Shown here: positions 54,511 to 63,644 of the stretch, one piece after another
Numbering within the stretch: position 1 is the first letter of the stretch
How the letters are laid out: the number at the start of each line of letters is the position of its first letter
NCBI RefSeq assembly: GCF_002901445.1
Contig: NZ_PPPD01000001.1
Location: forward strand, 1,525,501-1,589,500
From: Deinococcus koreensis
Lineage (GTDB): Bacteria > Deinococcota > Deinococci > Deinococcales > Deinococcaceae
Reading direction: 5' to 3'
DNA: 64,000 nucleotides
Translations under genes and position numbers: made by a program
The notes under the pieces: model-generated
Databases searched by the model: none
What the model saw: the letters and a program-made list of their open reading frames with translations, nothing else
What the model was told of the DNA's origin: nothing

Positions 54511-55908
54511 TCACTCCTCCAGCCTTCGTCGCGCTGCATCGATGGCCTCCCGCACCCGCTCCGGCGCCGTCCCGCCGAAGCTCCGGCGGGCCTTCACGCT
54601 CTCCTCGACGGTCAGCGCCTGCGCCACCTCGGCGCTCAGCAGCGGGTGGGCGGCGCGCAGTTCGGCGTCGGCCAGTTCCCAGAGCTGCCGGCCCGAGCGG
54701 CTGGCGAGGCCTACCAGCCCGCCCACGACCTCGTGCGCCTCGCGGAAGGGCACGCCCTGGCGGGCCAGGAAATCCGCGACGTCGGTGGCGGTGGAGTAGC
54801 CCCGCGCCGCCGCCGCCCCCGTGGCCTGGGCGTGCCACACGGTTTTCGGCAGCATATCGGCGTACAGCCGCAGCACGATGCTCAGGGTGTCGTAGGAGTC
54901 GAACACGCCCTCCTTGTCTTCCTGCAAGTCCTTGTTGTAGGCCAGCGGGGTGCCCTTGACGACGGTCAGCAGGCCCATCAGGTTGCCGAAGACCCGCCCC
55001 GCCTTGCCGCGCGCCAGTTCGGACACGTCCGGGTTCTTCTTCTGCGGCATGATGGAGGAGCCCGTGGTGTGCGAGTCCGGCAGCGTGATGAAGCCGAACT
55101 CGAAGGTGGAATACAGGATCAGTTCCTCGCTGAGCCGCGAGAGGTGCGCCGAGAGGATCGCGCAGGCACTCAGGAATTCCAGCGCGAAGTCGCGGCTGCC
55201 CACGCCGTCCAGCGAGTTGGCGGTGGGGCGCGCGAAGCCCAGCGCGGCGGCGGTGGCGTGCCGGTCGATGGGCCAGGGCGTGCCCGCCAGCGCCGACGAA
55301 CCCAGCGGCGACTCGTCCATTCGCTCAGCGGCGTCCCGGAAGCGGCCTTCATCGCGTTCCAGCATCGCCACGTAGGCCATGAACCAGTGCGCGAGCAGGA
55401 TGGGCTGGGCCACCTGCAGGTGCGTGTAGCCGGGCAGGACGACCCCGGCGTCCAGATGCTTCGCGGCCTCGTCCAGCATCACCGCCCGCAGCGCCCGCGT
55501 CTTGCCCGCCAGATCGAGCGCGGCCTCCTTGGTGAACAGCCGGAAATCCACCGCCACCTGATCGTTGCGGCTGCGCGCCGTGTGCAGCTTGCCCGCCACC
55601 GGCCCGATCCGGTCTCGCAGGGCGGCCTCCACGTTCATATGCACGTCCTCGCGGTCGAGGCGCCACTCGAAGGTACCGGCGCGGATGTCGGCCAGCACGG
55701 TGTTCAGCCCGTCCGTGATCTGCGTGACCTCCTGGGCCGTCAGGATGCCGACCCCTCCCAGCATCGCCACGTGGGCCAGCGAGCCGCGGATGTCCTGCTC
55801 GGCCAGGCGCTGGTCGAAGGACACCGAGGCGTTGAAGAGTTCGACCAGCCCGTCGGTGGCCTCGGCGAAACGGCCGCCCCAGAGTTTCCTGTCAGGTGAT
55901 GTGGTCAT
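54511..55908 (-). CDS. argH: Argininosuccinate lyase
   Basis: The last step of arginine synthesis, splitting argininosuccinate into arginine and fumarate. The 465-residue protein has the fumarase/aspartase signature GSSIMPQKKNPD and the N-terminal KLWGGRFAEATDGLVELFNAS. Catalytic-loop residues are complete. Its ATG overlaps the stop of the upstream GNAT gene (ATGA), showing translational coupling within the argG-dinB-GNAT-GNAT-argH operon. Confidence 0.97.
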   Translation of the reverse strand: MTTSPDRKLWGGRFAEATDGLVELFNASVSFDQRLAEQDIRGSLAHVAMLGGVGILTAQEVTQITDGLNTVLADIRAGTFEWRLDREDVHMNVEAALRDRIGPVAGKLHTARSRNDQVAVDFRLFTKEAALDLAGKTRALRAVMLDEAAKHLDAGVVLPGYTHLQVAQPILLAHWFMAYVAMLERDEGRFRDAAERMDESPLGSSALAGTPWPIDRHATAAALGFARPTANSLDGVGSRDFALEFLSACAILSAHLSRLSEELILYSTFEFGFITLPDSHTTGSSIMPQKKNPDVSELARGKAGRVFGNLMGLLTVVKGTPLAYNKDLQEDKEGVFDSYDTLSIVLRLYADMLPKTVWHAQATGAAAARGYSTATDVADFLARQGVPFREAHEVVGGLVGLASRSGRQLWELADAELRAAHPLLSAEVAQALTVEESVKARRSFGGTAPERVREAIDAARRRLEE

Positions 55909-56450
55909 GGATGGGCATCCTCGGTGGGGGTCGGGCGGGGGTGGGGGTGCGCGTCGTCCAGCGCGGCGGAGGGCAGCACGGCCTTCACCAGCACCACCGG
56001 GGGCGGGCTCGCCGGGTTGGCGTGGGCGTAGACGGCGTCCGGATCAACCTCGTAGCCCAGGTGCTCGTAGAAGGGAACGGCGTCCAGATTGAACTGCGAG
56101 ACCGCCAGCAGCACGCGCCCGAAGCCGCCCGTGCGGGCCACGTGCTCGACCTGCCAGACCAGCGCCCGGCCCAGCCCCGTGCCCCGCGCCCCCGGCAGGG
56201 TCGCCAGCTTGTTCAGGGTCAGCGTCTCGTCGCCGTCCGGGCGGTAGCCGACGCAGCCCAGCGCCTCTCCCCCAGCGCCGACGGCCAGGAAGCCCCCCGA
56301 GCCGGGCGAGAGCAGCGAGCGCTCCAGGTCGGCCAGGGTGGTGCGGTTCCAGTTGCTCCGGGCGTCCATGCCGGCGGCCATCATCACGGCATGGAAGGCG
56401 GGGAGGTCGTCCGGGTTCACGGGGCGCAGGGTCGCGGCGAGCGGGGTCAT
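55905..56450 (-). CDS. GNAT-family N-acetyltransferase (argH-coupled)
   Basis: A 181-residue GNAT protein with the CoA loop LPGARGTGLGRALVWQVE and the C-terminal FYEHLGYEVDPD segment. It is not close to the paralogue pair downstream. Its ATG overlaps the upstream GNAT stop, and its stop overlaps the argH start, both by four bases. It is therefore locked into arginine operon expression. A His/Pro-rich tail ends the protein. Substrate unknown. Confidence 0.82.
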   Translation of the reverse strand: MTPLAATLRPVNPDDLPAFHAVMMAAGMDARSNWNRTTLADLERSLLSPGSGGFLAVGAGGEALGCVGYRPDGDETLTLNKLATLPGARGTGLGRALVWQVEHVARTGGFGRVLLAVSQFNLDAVPFYEHLGYEVDPDAVYAHANPASPPPVVLVKAVLPSAALDDAHPHPRPTPTEDAHP

Positions 56451-56932
56451 GCGCCCACCTCCACACCCAGCCGCAGCTTCATTTCCGGCATGGCGGTGAA
56501 TCCCAGCCTTTCATACGTGGGCCGCCCCGCCTCCGAGGCGGTCAGGGTCACGATCTCGACGCCGCGTGAGCGGCACTCGTCCAGCGCCGCCTGCACGAGC
56601 TTGCGCGCCAGCGCCTGTCCCCGGTGCGCCGGCTCGACATACACGTTGAGCAGGTAGGCCCGCACGGTGCAGCCCGTGTCCGCGTTGGGCGGCAGGTCGT
56701 TCCAGAGGAGGCCCACGCCCGCCACGACCTGACCCCCGGCCTCGGCCAGCAGGCCGCTGTAGCGCCCGGACGCCAGCATCCGGCGGTGCCACTGGACGCC
56801 CAGCTCATGCACCCGCGCCAGCTTCGCCGGATCGGAGCCCATCTCGGTGAACATCGCCGTCCGGTGCGACTGGATCAGGGCCGCGTCCTGAACTGTGGCG
56901 GGGCGCAGGCCATAGCCGGGGGGCAGGCTCAT
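56447..56932 (-). CDS. GNAT-family N-acetyltransferase
   Basis: A 161-residue GNAT protein. Recognisable parts are YGLRPATVQDAALIQSHRTAMFTEMG, the core LLNVYVEPAHRGQALARKLVQAAL with the CoA loop, and TLTASEAGRPTYERLGF. The start at 56932 overlaps the DinB gene stop by four bases. It is part of the argG-argH operon. Related GNATs acetylate small amines or peptides; no specific prediction is possible. Confidence 0.82.
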   Translation of the reverse strand: MSLPPGYGLRPATVQDAALIQSHRTAMFTEMGSDPAKLARVHELGVQWHRRMLASGRYSGLLAEAGGQVVAGVGLLWNDLPPNADTGCTVRAYLLNVYVEPAHRGQALARKLVQAALDECRSRGVEIVTLTASEAGRPTYERLGFTAMPEMKLRLGVEVGA

Positions 56933-57365
56933 CCCACCCGCCCCGGAATCTGCGCCAGATGGTGAAGCTGGTGGGCCACGTAGTCCTGGGCGACAAAACC
57001 CAGCGTGACGCGCTCGCCGCCGCCGATGCTCAGGGTGTGCGAGAGGCTCCCGGGCGGCAGGCCGGCGATGACCCGGGCGATCTGCCGCTGGTACGCCTCC
57101 CACAGCGCCAGCACCTCGGCCCATGACCGCTCCTGATAGCCGCCCGCCGCGACCCAGGCCGTCTGGTCGTAGCCGGGGAGTTCAAGGCCGTCTTCCCCAC
57201 TGGCCCGCACGAAGCGGGCGTGGTTGTTCACGCCGGAATCGATCAGGTGGCCCAGGATCTGCTTCGCGCTCCAGACGCCGGGAGCGGGCTGCCGGGACGC
57301 CTGGGCCTCGGTCAGCCCTCCGAGGTACGGCAGCTGATCCGAGACAACCTCAGTGAGCGCCGCCA

Positions 57366-57366
<1 letters not shown>
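56929..57366 (-). CDS. DinB-family protein
   Basis: A 145-residue four-helix-bundle protein of the DinB/DfsB superfamily, unrelated to DNA polymerase IV. Three metal-binding histidines are in the expected places: ILGHLIDSGVNNHARF for the first, and DYVAHQLHHLAQIP near the C-terminus. Members are often bacillithiol- or mycothiol-linked transferases, and Deinococcus makes bacillithiol, so a thiol-dependent reaction is plausible. The start codon shares one base with the argG stop (TGATG), indicating coupling. Confidence 0.85.
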
Positions 57367-58592
<1,226 letters not shown>

Positions 58593-58745
58593 GGTTCAAT
58601 TCTCCCGTGTGAAGGCCGTGTTCCGTGTGAGGAGGTCGGGTGAAGGCAGCGCAAGACCCCCCAGCAGCCCGAGCCGCCTGAACCCCTGTTGTGGGTCAGG
58701 CCAGGCTCAGCGTCGGAGGGTCGGGGTCGGCATAGGATGTATGGA

Positions 58746-58764
58746 TATACGTGTTTCACGTATA
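58746..58764. promoter_or_regulatory. Inverted repeat TATACGTG-TTT-CACGTATA upstream of argG
   Basis: Perfect 8-bp arms around TTT, nested within an outer CATAG...CTATG pair (58731-58735 and 58766-58770). It lies about 155 bases upstream of the argG start. Arginine repression by ArgR is the obvious hypothesis, but the sequence does not match the ArgR boxes I know. Confidence 0.5.
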
Positions 58765-58803
58765 GCTATGCAGCCAGGGTAGCAGGGGACGATGCAGGGG
58801 TCA

Positions 58804-58844
58804 AGAAAGGCCCGCCCCCGGACGACGGGAGCGGGCGGCGGGCC
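58804..58844 (-). terminator. Terminator of the beta-barrel protein gene
   Basis: On the minus strand GGCCCGCC (58837-58844) pairs with GGCGGGCC (58809-58816) and is followed by TTTCTTGA. Confidence 0.65.
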
Positions 58845-58850
58845 TCCGCC

Positions 58851-59318
58851 TCAGCGGAAGCGGTAGTTCACGCCCAGGCGGGCGCCGTAGCCCAGCCCGA
58901 AGGAGGAGGCCGAACCCACGCCGATGCGGGCGCCCAGGCTGCCCTCGACGAACACGCTGAAGGGATCGGTCAGGTCGAAATTCAGCCCCACGATGCCGTG
59001 CGGGTACACGGACACGCCGGTCGACTTGCCCACCGACACGTACGCGCCCAGGCCCGCGCCGTAATAGGGCGCGAAGCCGCTGGTGGTGCCCCCGAAGTCG
59101 TTCAGGTAGGCCACGTCCCCGCCCACGGCCAGGGAACCCCCGGAGAACAGGTTGATCAGATCCAGGTTCAGGCTGTAGCGCAGGGCGTTGGAGCTGGACA
59201 GATCCTGTACGTACTGCAGACCATTGCTGGTGCCGATGTGCGCGCCGAACTTGTCGGCGGCAGCGGTCGAGGTCGTGGCGGCGGTCGCGAGGGCCAGCAG
59301 GATCAGCATCTTTCTCAT
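58851..59318 (-). CDS. Small outer-membrane beta-barrel-like protein
   Basis: A 155-residue secreted protein. A signal peptide (MRKMLILLALATAATTSTAAA) precedes alternating amphipathic strands rich in Gly and aromatics (RYSLNLDLINLFSGG; VGGDVAYLNDFGG; GYGARLGVNYRFR), ending in the R-F-R pattern seen in OmpA-like barrels. Eight strands would fit. I chose the ATG at 59318 because TATGCT (59326-59331) lies seven bases upstream. Function unknown; surface structural protein likely. Confidence 0.72.
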   Translation of the reverse strand: MRKMLILLALATAATTSTAAADKFGAHIGTSNGLQYVQDLSSSNALRYSLNLDLINLFSGGSLAVGGDVAYLNDFGGTTSGFAPYYGAGLGAYVSVGKSTGVSVYPHGIVGLNFDLTDPFSVFVEGSLGARIGVGSASSFGLGYGARLGVNYRFR

Positions 59319-59393
59319 GGCTCCGAGCATAAACCATGTGGATTGGATTACTTTCATCGCTCAAGGAACACTCAGCTTCGCGGCCGGCGCACC

Positions 59394-60512
59394 TCAGACC
59401 CGGACGCGCTGGAGCCGTCCCAGCGCGGTCTCGATCTCGACCCGCGACTTGCAGAAGGCCAGCCGCAACAGGCCCGGCGGCGCCACGTGCCGGGCGTAGA
59501 AGGCCTCGCCGGGAATGACCGCCACGCCCGCGTGCTCGACCAGTTCCTCGGCCTTCCATTCGGGGTGCAGGGCGGTCAGGAAATAGGTGCCGCTGGGGGT
59601 GAACACGGTCGCGCCCAGGTCGCGCAGGCCACCGGCCAGCAGGGCCATGCGCCCGGCGTATTCCTGGCGCAGCCCCTCGTAGAAGCCCTCCGTACGGGCC
59701 AGGGGAAGGGCCGTCGCCACCGCCGCCTGCAGGGGCGTGGGCGAGCAGAACGAGCCCTGCTGCCGGATGCCCGCGACCATGCCGGAGAGCCCCGGCGGGC
59801 AGGCGATCCAGCCCACCCGCCAGCCGGTCGCCTCCAGGCGCTTGCCCGCGCTGCCCACCGTGAAGGTGCGCTCGGGCGCCAGGGTTCGCAGGCTCGTGGG
59901 CCGCTCGCCGAAATACAGCTCGTCGTAGACCTCGTCGGAGATGATCCACAGGTCGTTCTGGCGGGCCAGGGCGATCAGGGCCGAGAGTTCGTGGGGCGAG
60001 AACACCGTGCCGGTCGGGTTGTAGGGGCTGTTGAGCAGCAGCGCCCGCGTGCGGGGCGTGAGCGCCGCGCGCACCTCCTCCAGATCCAGCGACCAGCCGG
60101 AGAGCGGGTCGAGGCGCATGGGCACCGTGACCGCCTGGGCGCCCGAGAGCCGCGCCTGGGGCAGGTACACGTCGAACACGGGTTCGAGCATCAGCACTTC
60201 ATCGCCCGGCCCGTACAGCGAGAGCGCCAGCACGTTCAGCGCCTCGGTGGCGCCGCAGGTGATCACCACGTCGGCGCCGTCCACGCCCAGGTCGGCGCCC
60301 ACGGCGTCCCGCAGCGCCGGCAGCCCGGCCGGGGGGCTGTACTGGTCGAGGGTGCCCACGGCGCGGCGCGCGGCCTCCAGCAGGAAGGCCGGCGGAGCAT
60401 CGGCCGGGAAGCCCTGGCCCAGGTTCACGGCGCCGTGCTGGACGGCCAGCCGGCTCATGCGGGCGAACACGCTCTCCTGCGAGGCGCGGGCACGGGGCAG
60501 CAGTTCGGGCAT
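59394..60512 (-). CDS. Class I/II pyridoxal-phosphate aminotransferase
   Basis: A 372-residue fold-type I aminotransferase. The PLP lysine lies in VGSAGKRLEATGWRVGW. Other conserved elements are NLGQGFPADAPP, LLLNSPYNPTGTVFS (aspartate-aminotransferase-like Asn/Pro), WIISDEVYDELYF, and RLAFCKS for the substrate-carboxylate Arg. It resembles the methionine/kynurenine aminotransferase subgroup. The ATG at 60512 has CAGACT (60519-60524) six bases upstream. Amino-donor specificity is not resolved. It is divergent from the EthD gene. Confidence 0.9.
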   Translation of the reverse strand: MPELLPRARASQESVFARMSRLAVQHGAVNLGQGFPADAPPAFLLEAARRAVGTLDQYSPPAGLPALRDAVGADLGVDGADVVITCGATEALNVLALSLYGPGDEVLMLEPVFDVYLPQARLSGAQAVTVPMRLDPLSGWSLDLEEVRAALTPRTRALLLNSPYNPTGTVFSPHELSALIALARQNDLWIISDEVYDELYFGERPTSLRTLAPERTFTVGSAGKRLEATGWRVGWIACPPGLSGMVAGIRQQGSFCSPTPLQAAVATALPLARTEGFYEGLRQEYAGRMALLAGGLRDLGATVFTPSGTYFLTALHPEWKAEELVEHAGVAVIPGEAFYARHVAPPGLLRLAFCKSRVEIETALGRLQRVRV

Positions 60513-60615
60513 AGGGGCAGTCTGGGCGCCCGGCGCGGCCCCCGGGGCGGGGCAGGTCATACGACCGGGGAGGCGGCGTACCATGCAGAGCGCACGACAT
60601 CCCACAGGAGAGCCC

Positions 60616-60921
60616 ATGATCAAGCTCACGGTGCTGTACCCAACGCCCAGCGACCCCGCCGCCTTCGACGCCTACTACCACGGCACGCACGCCGGGCTGG
60701 CCGCCCAGATTCCGGGGCTGGAGCGCATGGAACTGGCCCGCGGCCTCTCGATGATCGACGGCACCCCGCCCGAGCACCACCTGATCGCCGAGCTGTATTT
60801 CGCCGACATGGCCGCCTTCCAGGCCGGGCTGGGCAGCCCCCAGGGCCAGGCCACCGCCGGGGACGTGCCCAACTTCGCCACGGGCGGCGTGACCATGCAG
60901 CTGTGCGAGGTGCTGGACTGA
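60616..60921 (+). CDS. EthD-domain protein
   Basis: A 101-residue dimeric alpha+beta-barrel protein of the EthD family (KLTVLYPTPSDPAAFDAYYHGTH; ELYFADMAAFQAGLGSPQGQA). EthD in Rhodococcus supports a P450 ether-degrading system, but most members are uncharacterised. AGGAG precedes the ATG. A TACCAT box near 60580 could be its promoter. It ends at a strong bidirectional terminator. No ether-degradation genes accompany it. Confidence 0.85.
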   Translation: MIKLTVLYPTPSDPAAFDAYYHGTHAGLAAQIPGLERMELARGLSMIDGTPPEHHLIAELYFADMAAFQAGLGSPQGQATAGDVPNFATGGVTMQLCEVLD

Positions 60922-60939
60922 ACACATGGAGATGAAAAA

Positions 60940-60970
60940 GGGGCGGGACGCGCCAGACACGTCCCGCCCC
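60940..60970. terminator. Bidirectional terminator
   Basis: An 11-bp stem, GGGGCGGGACG (60940-60950) with CGTCCCGCCCC (60960-60970). On the minus strand it is followed by TTTTTC, and on the plus strand by ATCTTCTT. It serves the convergent EthD and MFS genes. Confidence 0.8.
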
Positions 60971-60981
60971 ATCTTCTTGAA

Positions 60982-62223
60982 TCAGAGATCAGCCGGCCTG
61001 GACGCCGTGACCCGCCCCGCCCGCCCCAGCAGCGCCAGCGTGGGCAGCCGCACCAGCGCCGCCAGGGCCAGCGCCGCGCGCACGCCCCAGAGGTTGCCCG
61101 CCAGCCCGAACAGCGGCCCGCAGCCCACCTGTCCCAGCGCGTCGGCCTGCGCGGCGAAGGAATTTACGGTGGCCCGCGTGCGCGGGTCGAGGCCCAGGTT
61201 CAGCCAGGTGGAAGACAGCGGCGAGTACAGCCCGGCCAGCACGCCGTGGATGGTCAGCGCCGCCGCCGCCCAGGCGAAGCCCGGGGCCAGCGCGAAGGCC
61301 AGCAGCGCCGCCACCGAGCCCAGCAGCACCAGCCGCAGCGCCCCCGCCACCCGCGCGGCGTCCGACAGATCCAGGCGGCGGCGCAGGGGCTCGGTGACCA
61401 GCCAGCCCACCAGCGAGCCCACCAGCGCCAGCAGGGTGAACCAGTTCGCGGCGCTCAGCCCCCCCGGCAGGCCGGTCTCGCGGATCAGCAGGAACTGGTT
61501 CAGGCGATCCACCGCCTCGGTGCTCGCGCCATACAGCCCCGCCGCCGCGATCAGGAACAGCAGCGTGTGGCTGGCGCGCACCTCGCGCACGCCGTGGCGG
61601 AGGGTGCCGGTCAGGGCCGCCCAGGTGAACCGCTCCTGGGGCCCATCCTCTGGCGCGGGGCGCTGGAAGCCGCGCTCGGGCATCTTCAGGGCCAGGTAGG
61701 CGGCCAGGATCAACGCGCACCCACCCGCGACCACGATGGGCACCCCCACGCCGAAGCTCGCCAGCGCGGCCGTGGCCAGGATGCCCACGATGTCCGCCAC
61801 GCGCCCGTACTGGCCGCCCAGCATGAGCAGGCTGCCCAGGCGTTCCTCGCCGGCCTCGTCGGCCAGCCAGGCCTGCTGGGCGCCGCTCAGGAAGCAGTAG
61901 CCGGCGGCGCTGACCACCTGCGCGGCCAGCAGCACGCCGAACACCGGGAACAGCCCCACCAGCAGCATCGCCACGCCCAGGCACACGCAGCCCAGGATGA
62001 CCGACAGCCGCCGCGAATAGACGTCGGCCAGCACGCCGGTCGGGACTTCCAGCAGGAAGGCGCTCAGCTCCAGCGCGGCGCCGATCAGCAGGAGCTGCAG
62101 GGGCCGCAGTCCGGCCTCCTGCACGAAATACAGGCCCTGCAGCGTGAACGCCAGGGCGAAGGTGAAGGCCAGCCCGGCCTCCATGGTCAGGAAGACCCGC
62201 ACGGGGTCACTCTTTTTGGTCAC
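60982..62223 (-). CDS. Major facilitator superfamily transporter
   Basis: A 413-residue membrane protein with about 12 helices. The MFS signature between helices 2 and 3 is LLEVPTGVLADVYSRRLSVILG, and the symmetrical region in the second half is LGLDPRTRATVNSF. It resembles drug- or metabolite-efflux-type MFS proteins, but the substrate is unknown. The start is a GTG with GAGG four to five bases upstream. The leader contains long complementary arms at 62238-62246 and 62291-62299. Confidence 0.88.
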   Translation of the reverse strand: MTKKSDPVRVFLTMEAGLAFTFALAFTLQGLYFVQEAGLRPLQLLLIGAALELSAFLLEVPTGVLADVYSRRLSVILGCVCLGVAMLLVGLFPVFGVLLAAQVVSAAGYCFLSGAQQAWLADEAGEERLGSLLMLGGQYGRVADIVGILATAALASFGVGVPIVVAGGCALILAAYLALKMPERGFQRPAPEDGPQERFTWAALTGTLRHGVREVRASHTLLFLIAAAGLYGASTEAVDRLNQFLLIRETGLPGGLSAANWFTLLALVGSLVGWLVTEPLRRRLDLSDAARVAGALRLVLLGSVAALLAFALAPGFAWAAAALTIHGVLAGLYSPLSSTWLNLGLDPRTRATVNSFAAQADALGQVGCGPLFGLAGNLWGVRAALALAALVRLPTLALLGRAGRVTASRPADL

Positions 62224-62237
62224 ATCTACCTCGGGAA

Positions 62238-62299
62238 CAACAGTCGGGACGCGCCACCCAGGGGGCGCAGGGTTTCAGGGGGTGGTCAGGCGACTGTTG
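62238..62299 (-). promoter_or_regulatory. Structured leader of the MFS transporter gene
   Basis: CAACAGTCG (62238-62246) and CGACTGTTG (62291-62299) are perfectly complementary. They enclose a second GCGCC...GGCGC hairpin. On the minus strand this structure ends 14 bases before the GTG start. A TACGCT box near 62335-62340 could begin the transcript. Confidence 0.4.
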
Positions 62300-62516
62300 G
62301 CATGGTGGATCACACCCCGAGGGTCTGGGGTAGGGGCAGCGTACTGAACGACCGGGGGGCTGCCATCGGCCGGATGGCGTACACGCGCACGCACCCGCCA
62401 GCGCACAGGGGGACAGGGTGCAGGGGCCAGCGGACAGGCGGGACGGACTGTCAGGGATACGAACCCTGCCCTAGACTGGCCTACACTGAAGCCACCATCT
62501 CTTCTCAGGAGGACGC

Positions 62517-63629
62517 TTGCCCGCACCCCTGCCCCCACCGCCCGCCCGCCGCTGGAACTGGCGCCTGCCGCCGCCCTCGGCCGAGCCGGAGCAGTGGAAC
62601 GCCCTGGGCCGCCGCGCCTTCGTGTGGCTCTCGCCGCTGGGGGTGCTGGCCTGCGCGGCGGGCATCGGGGTGCAGTGGCCGGGTGTCAATCCGCTGGATC
62701 TGTGGGGCCTGAGCGCGCTGGCCCTGACCATCGCGCTCAGCGCCTCCCTGCTGCAGCTGCGCCGGCTGCCGGCCCACCGGGCGCTGGGCGCGGTGTATAC
62801 GGTGGCGGCCCTGTACTTCCTGGCGACCCTGGCCAACGAACTGCGAACCAACGTCGGCCCCGATCAGCGGCTCACGGAGGCCACCTACTGGTTTCCCGTG
62901 ATGTTCGCCACCGCCTTCCTGGCCTGGGAGGTGCGGCAGGCCTTCAGCATTGTGGCGCTGACCTACGCGGTCATGCTGCTGATCACGGTGCTGGCCGTGC
63001 CGCAGCTGCAGGCGGCCGGCGACTGGAGCGTGCGGCTGTTTGCCATCCTGCTGCAGTTCCTGCTGGCGCAGGGGGTCACGGTGGCGCTGCTGGGCTCGCT
63101 GGCCTACGTCAAGCAGCGGCTGGCGCAGGTGCGGACGCTGGCCTACATGGACGTGCTGACCGGCCTGCCCAATCGCCGCTACGCGGAGGAACACTGGCCC
63201 GCCCTGCGCCGGGGCGTGCGGACGGTCGTCCTGTTCGATATCGACCATTTCAAGCAGGTCAACGACCAGCACGGCCACCACGTCGGCGATGAGGTGCTGC
63301 GCGGCGTGGCGGCCCTGGTGCGCGAACTGAGCGGGAACAACTACCTGCTGGCCCGCTGGGGCGGCGAGGAGTTCCTGCTGATCCTGCCCGGCCAGCCCCC
63401 GGAACGCGCCGCCGCCCTGGTGGAGTTCCTGCGCGCCTCGGTGGCCTCGCAGCGCTTCGGGCCGGTGGAGCGGGTCACGGCGTCGTTCGGCCTCACGCAC
63501 GGCGAACACACCCACTCCCTGCACGACTGCGTCCAGCGCGCCGACGCCGCCATGTACCGCGCCAAGCAGTCGGGCCGCAACCGCGTGATGCACGACGTCC
63601 AGGCCAGCTCCGGCAGCTTCGTGAACTGA
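62517..63629 (+). CDS. Membrane diguanylate cyclase (GGDEF)
   Basis: A 370-residue c-di-GMP synthase. About six transmembrane helices (roughly residues 30-200) precede a GGDEF domain: YMDVLTGLPNRRYAEEH, VVLFDIDHFKQVNDQHGHHVGDEVL, and the active-site loop RWGGEEFLLI. The GGEEF signature and metal-binding FDID are intact, so it should be active. No RxxD product-inhibition site precedes GGEEF. The start is a TTG with a strong AGGAGG four bases upstream. TACACT near 62483 may be the promoter. Confidence 0.88.
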   Translation: MPAPLPPPPARRWNWRLPPPSAEPEQWNALGRRAFVWLSPLGVLACAAGIGVQWPGVNPLDLWGLSALALTIALSASLLQLRRLPAHRALGAVYTVAALYFLATLANELRTNVGPDQRLTEATYWFPVMFATAFLAWEVRQAFSIVALTYAVMLLITVLAVPQLQAAGDWSVRLFAILLQFLLAQGVTVALLGSLAYVKQRLAQVRTLAYMDVLTGLPNRRYAEEHWPALRRGVRTVVLFDIDHFKQVNDQHGHHVGDEVLRGVAALVRELSGNNYLLARWGGEEFLLILPGQPPERAAALVEFLRASVASQRFGPVERVTASFGLTHGEHTHSLHDCVQRADAAMYRAKQSGRNRVMHDVQASSGSFVN

Positions 63630-63644
63630 GCGCCGAGCCCAGGC

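Noticed and set aside
58689..60935. Plus-strand open frame of 748 codons opposite the beta-barrel and aminotransferase genes
   Set aside because: Shadow of the aminotransferase; only its in-frame 3' end (from 60616) is a real gene, the EthD protein.
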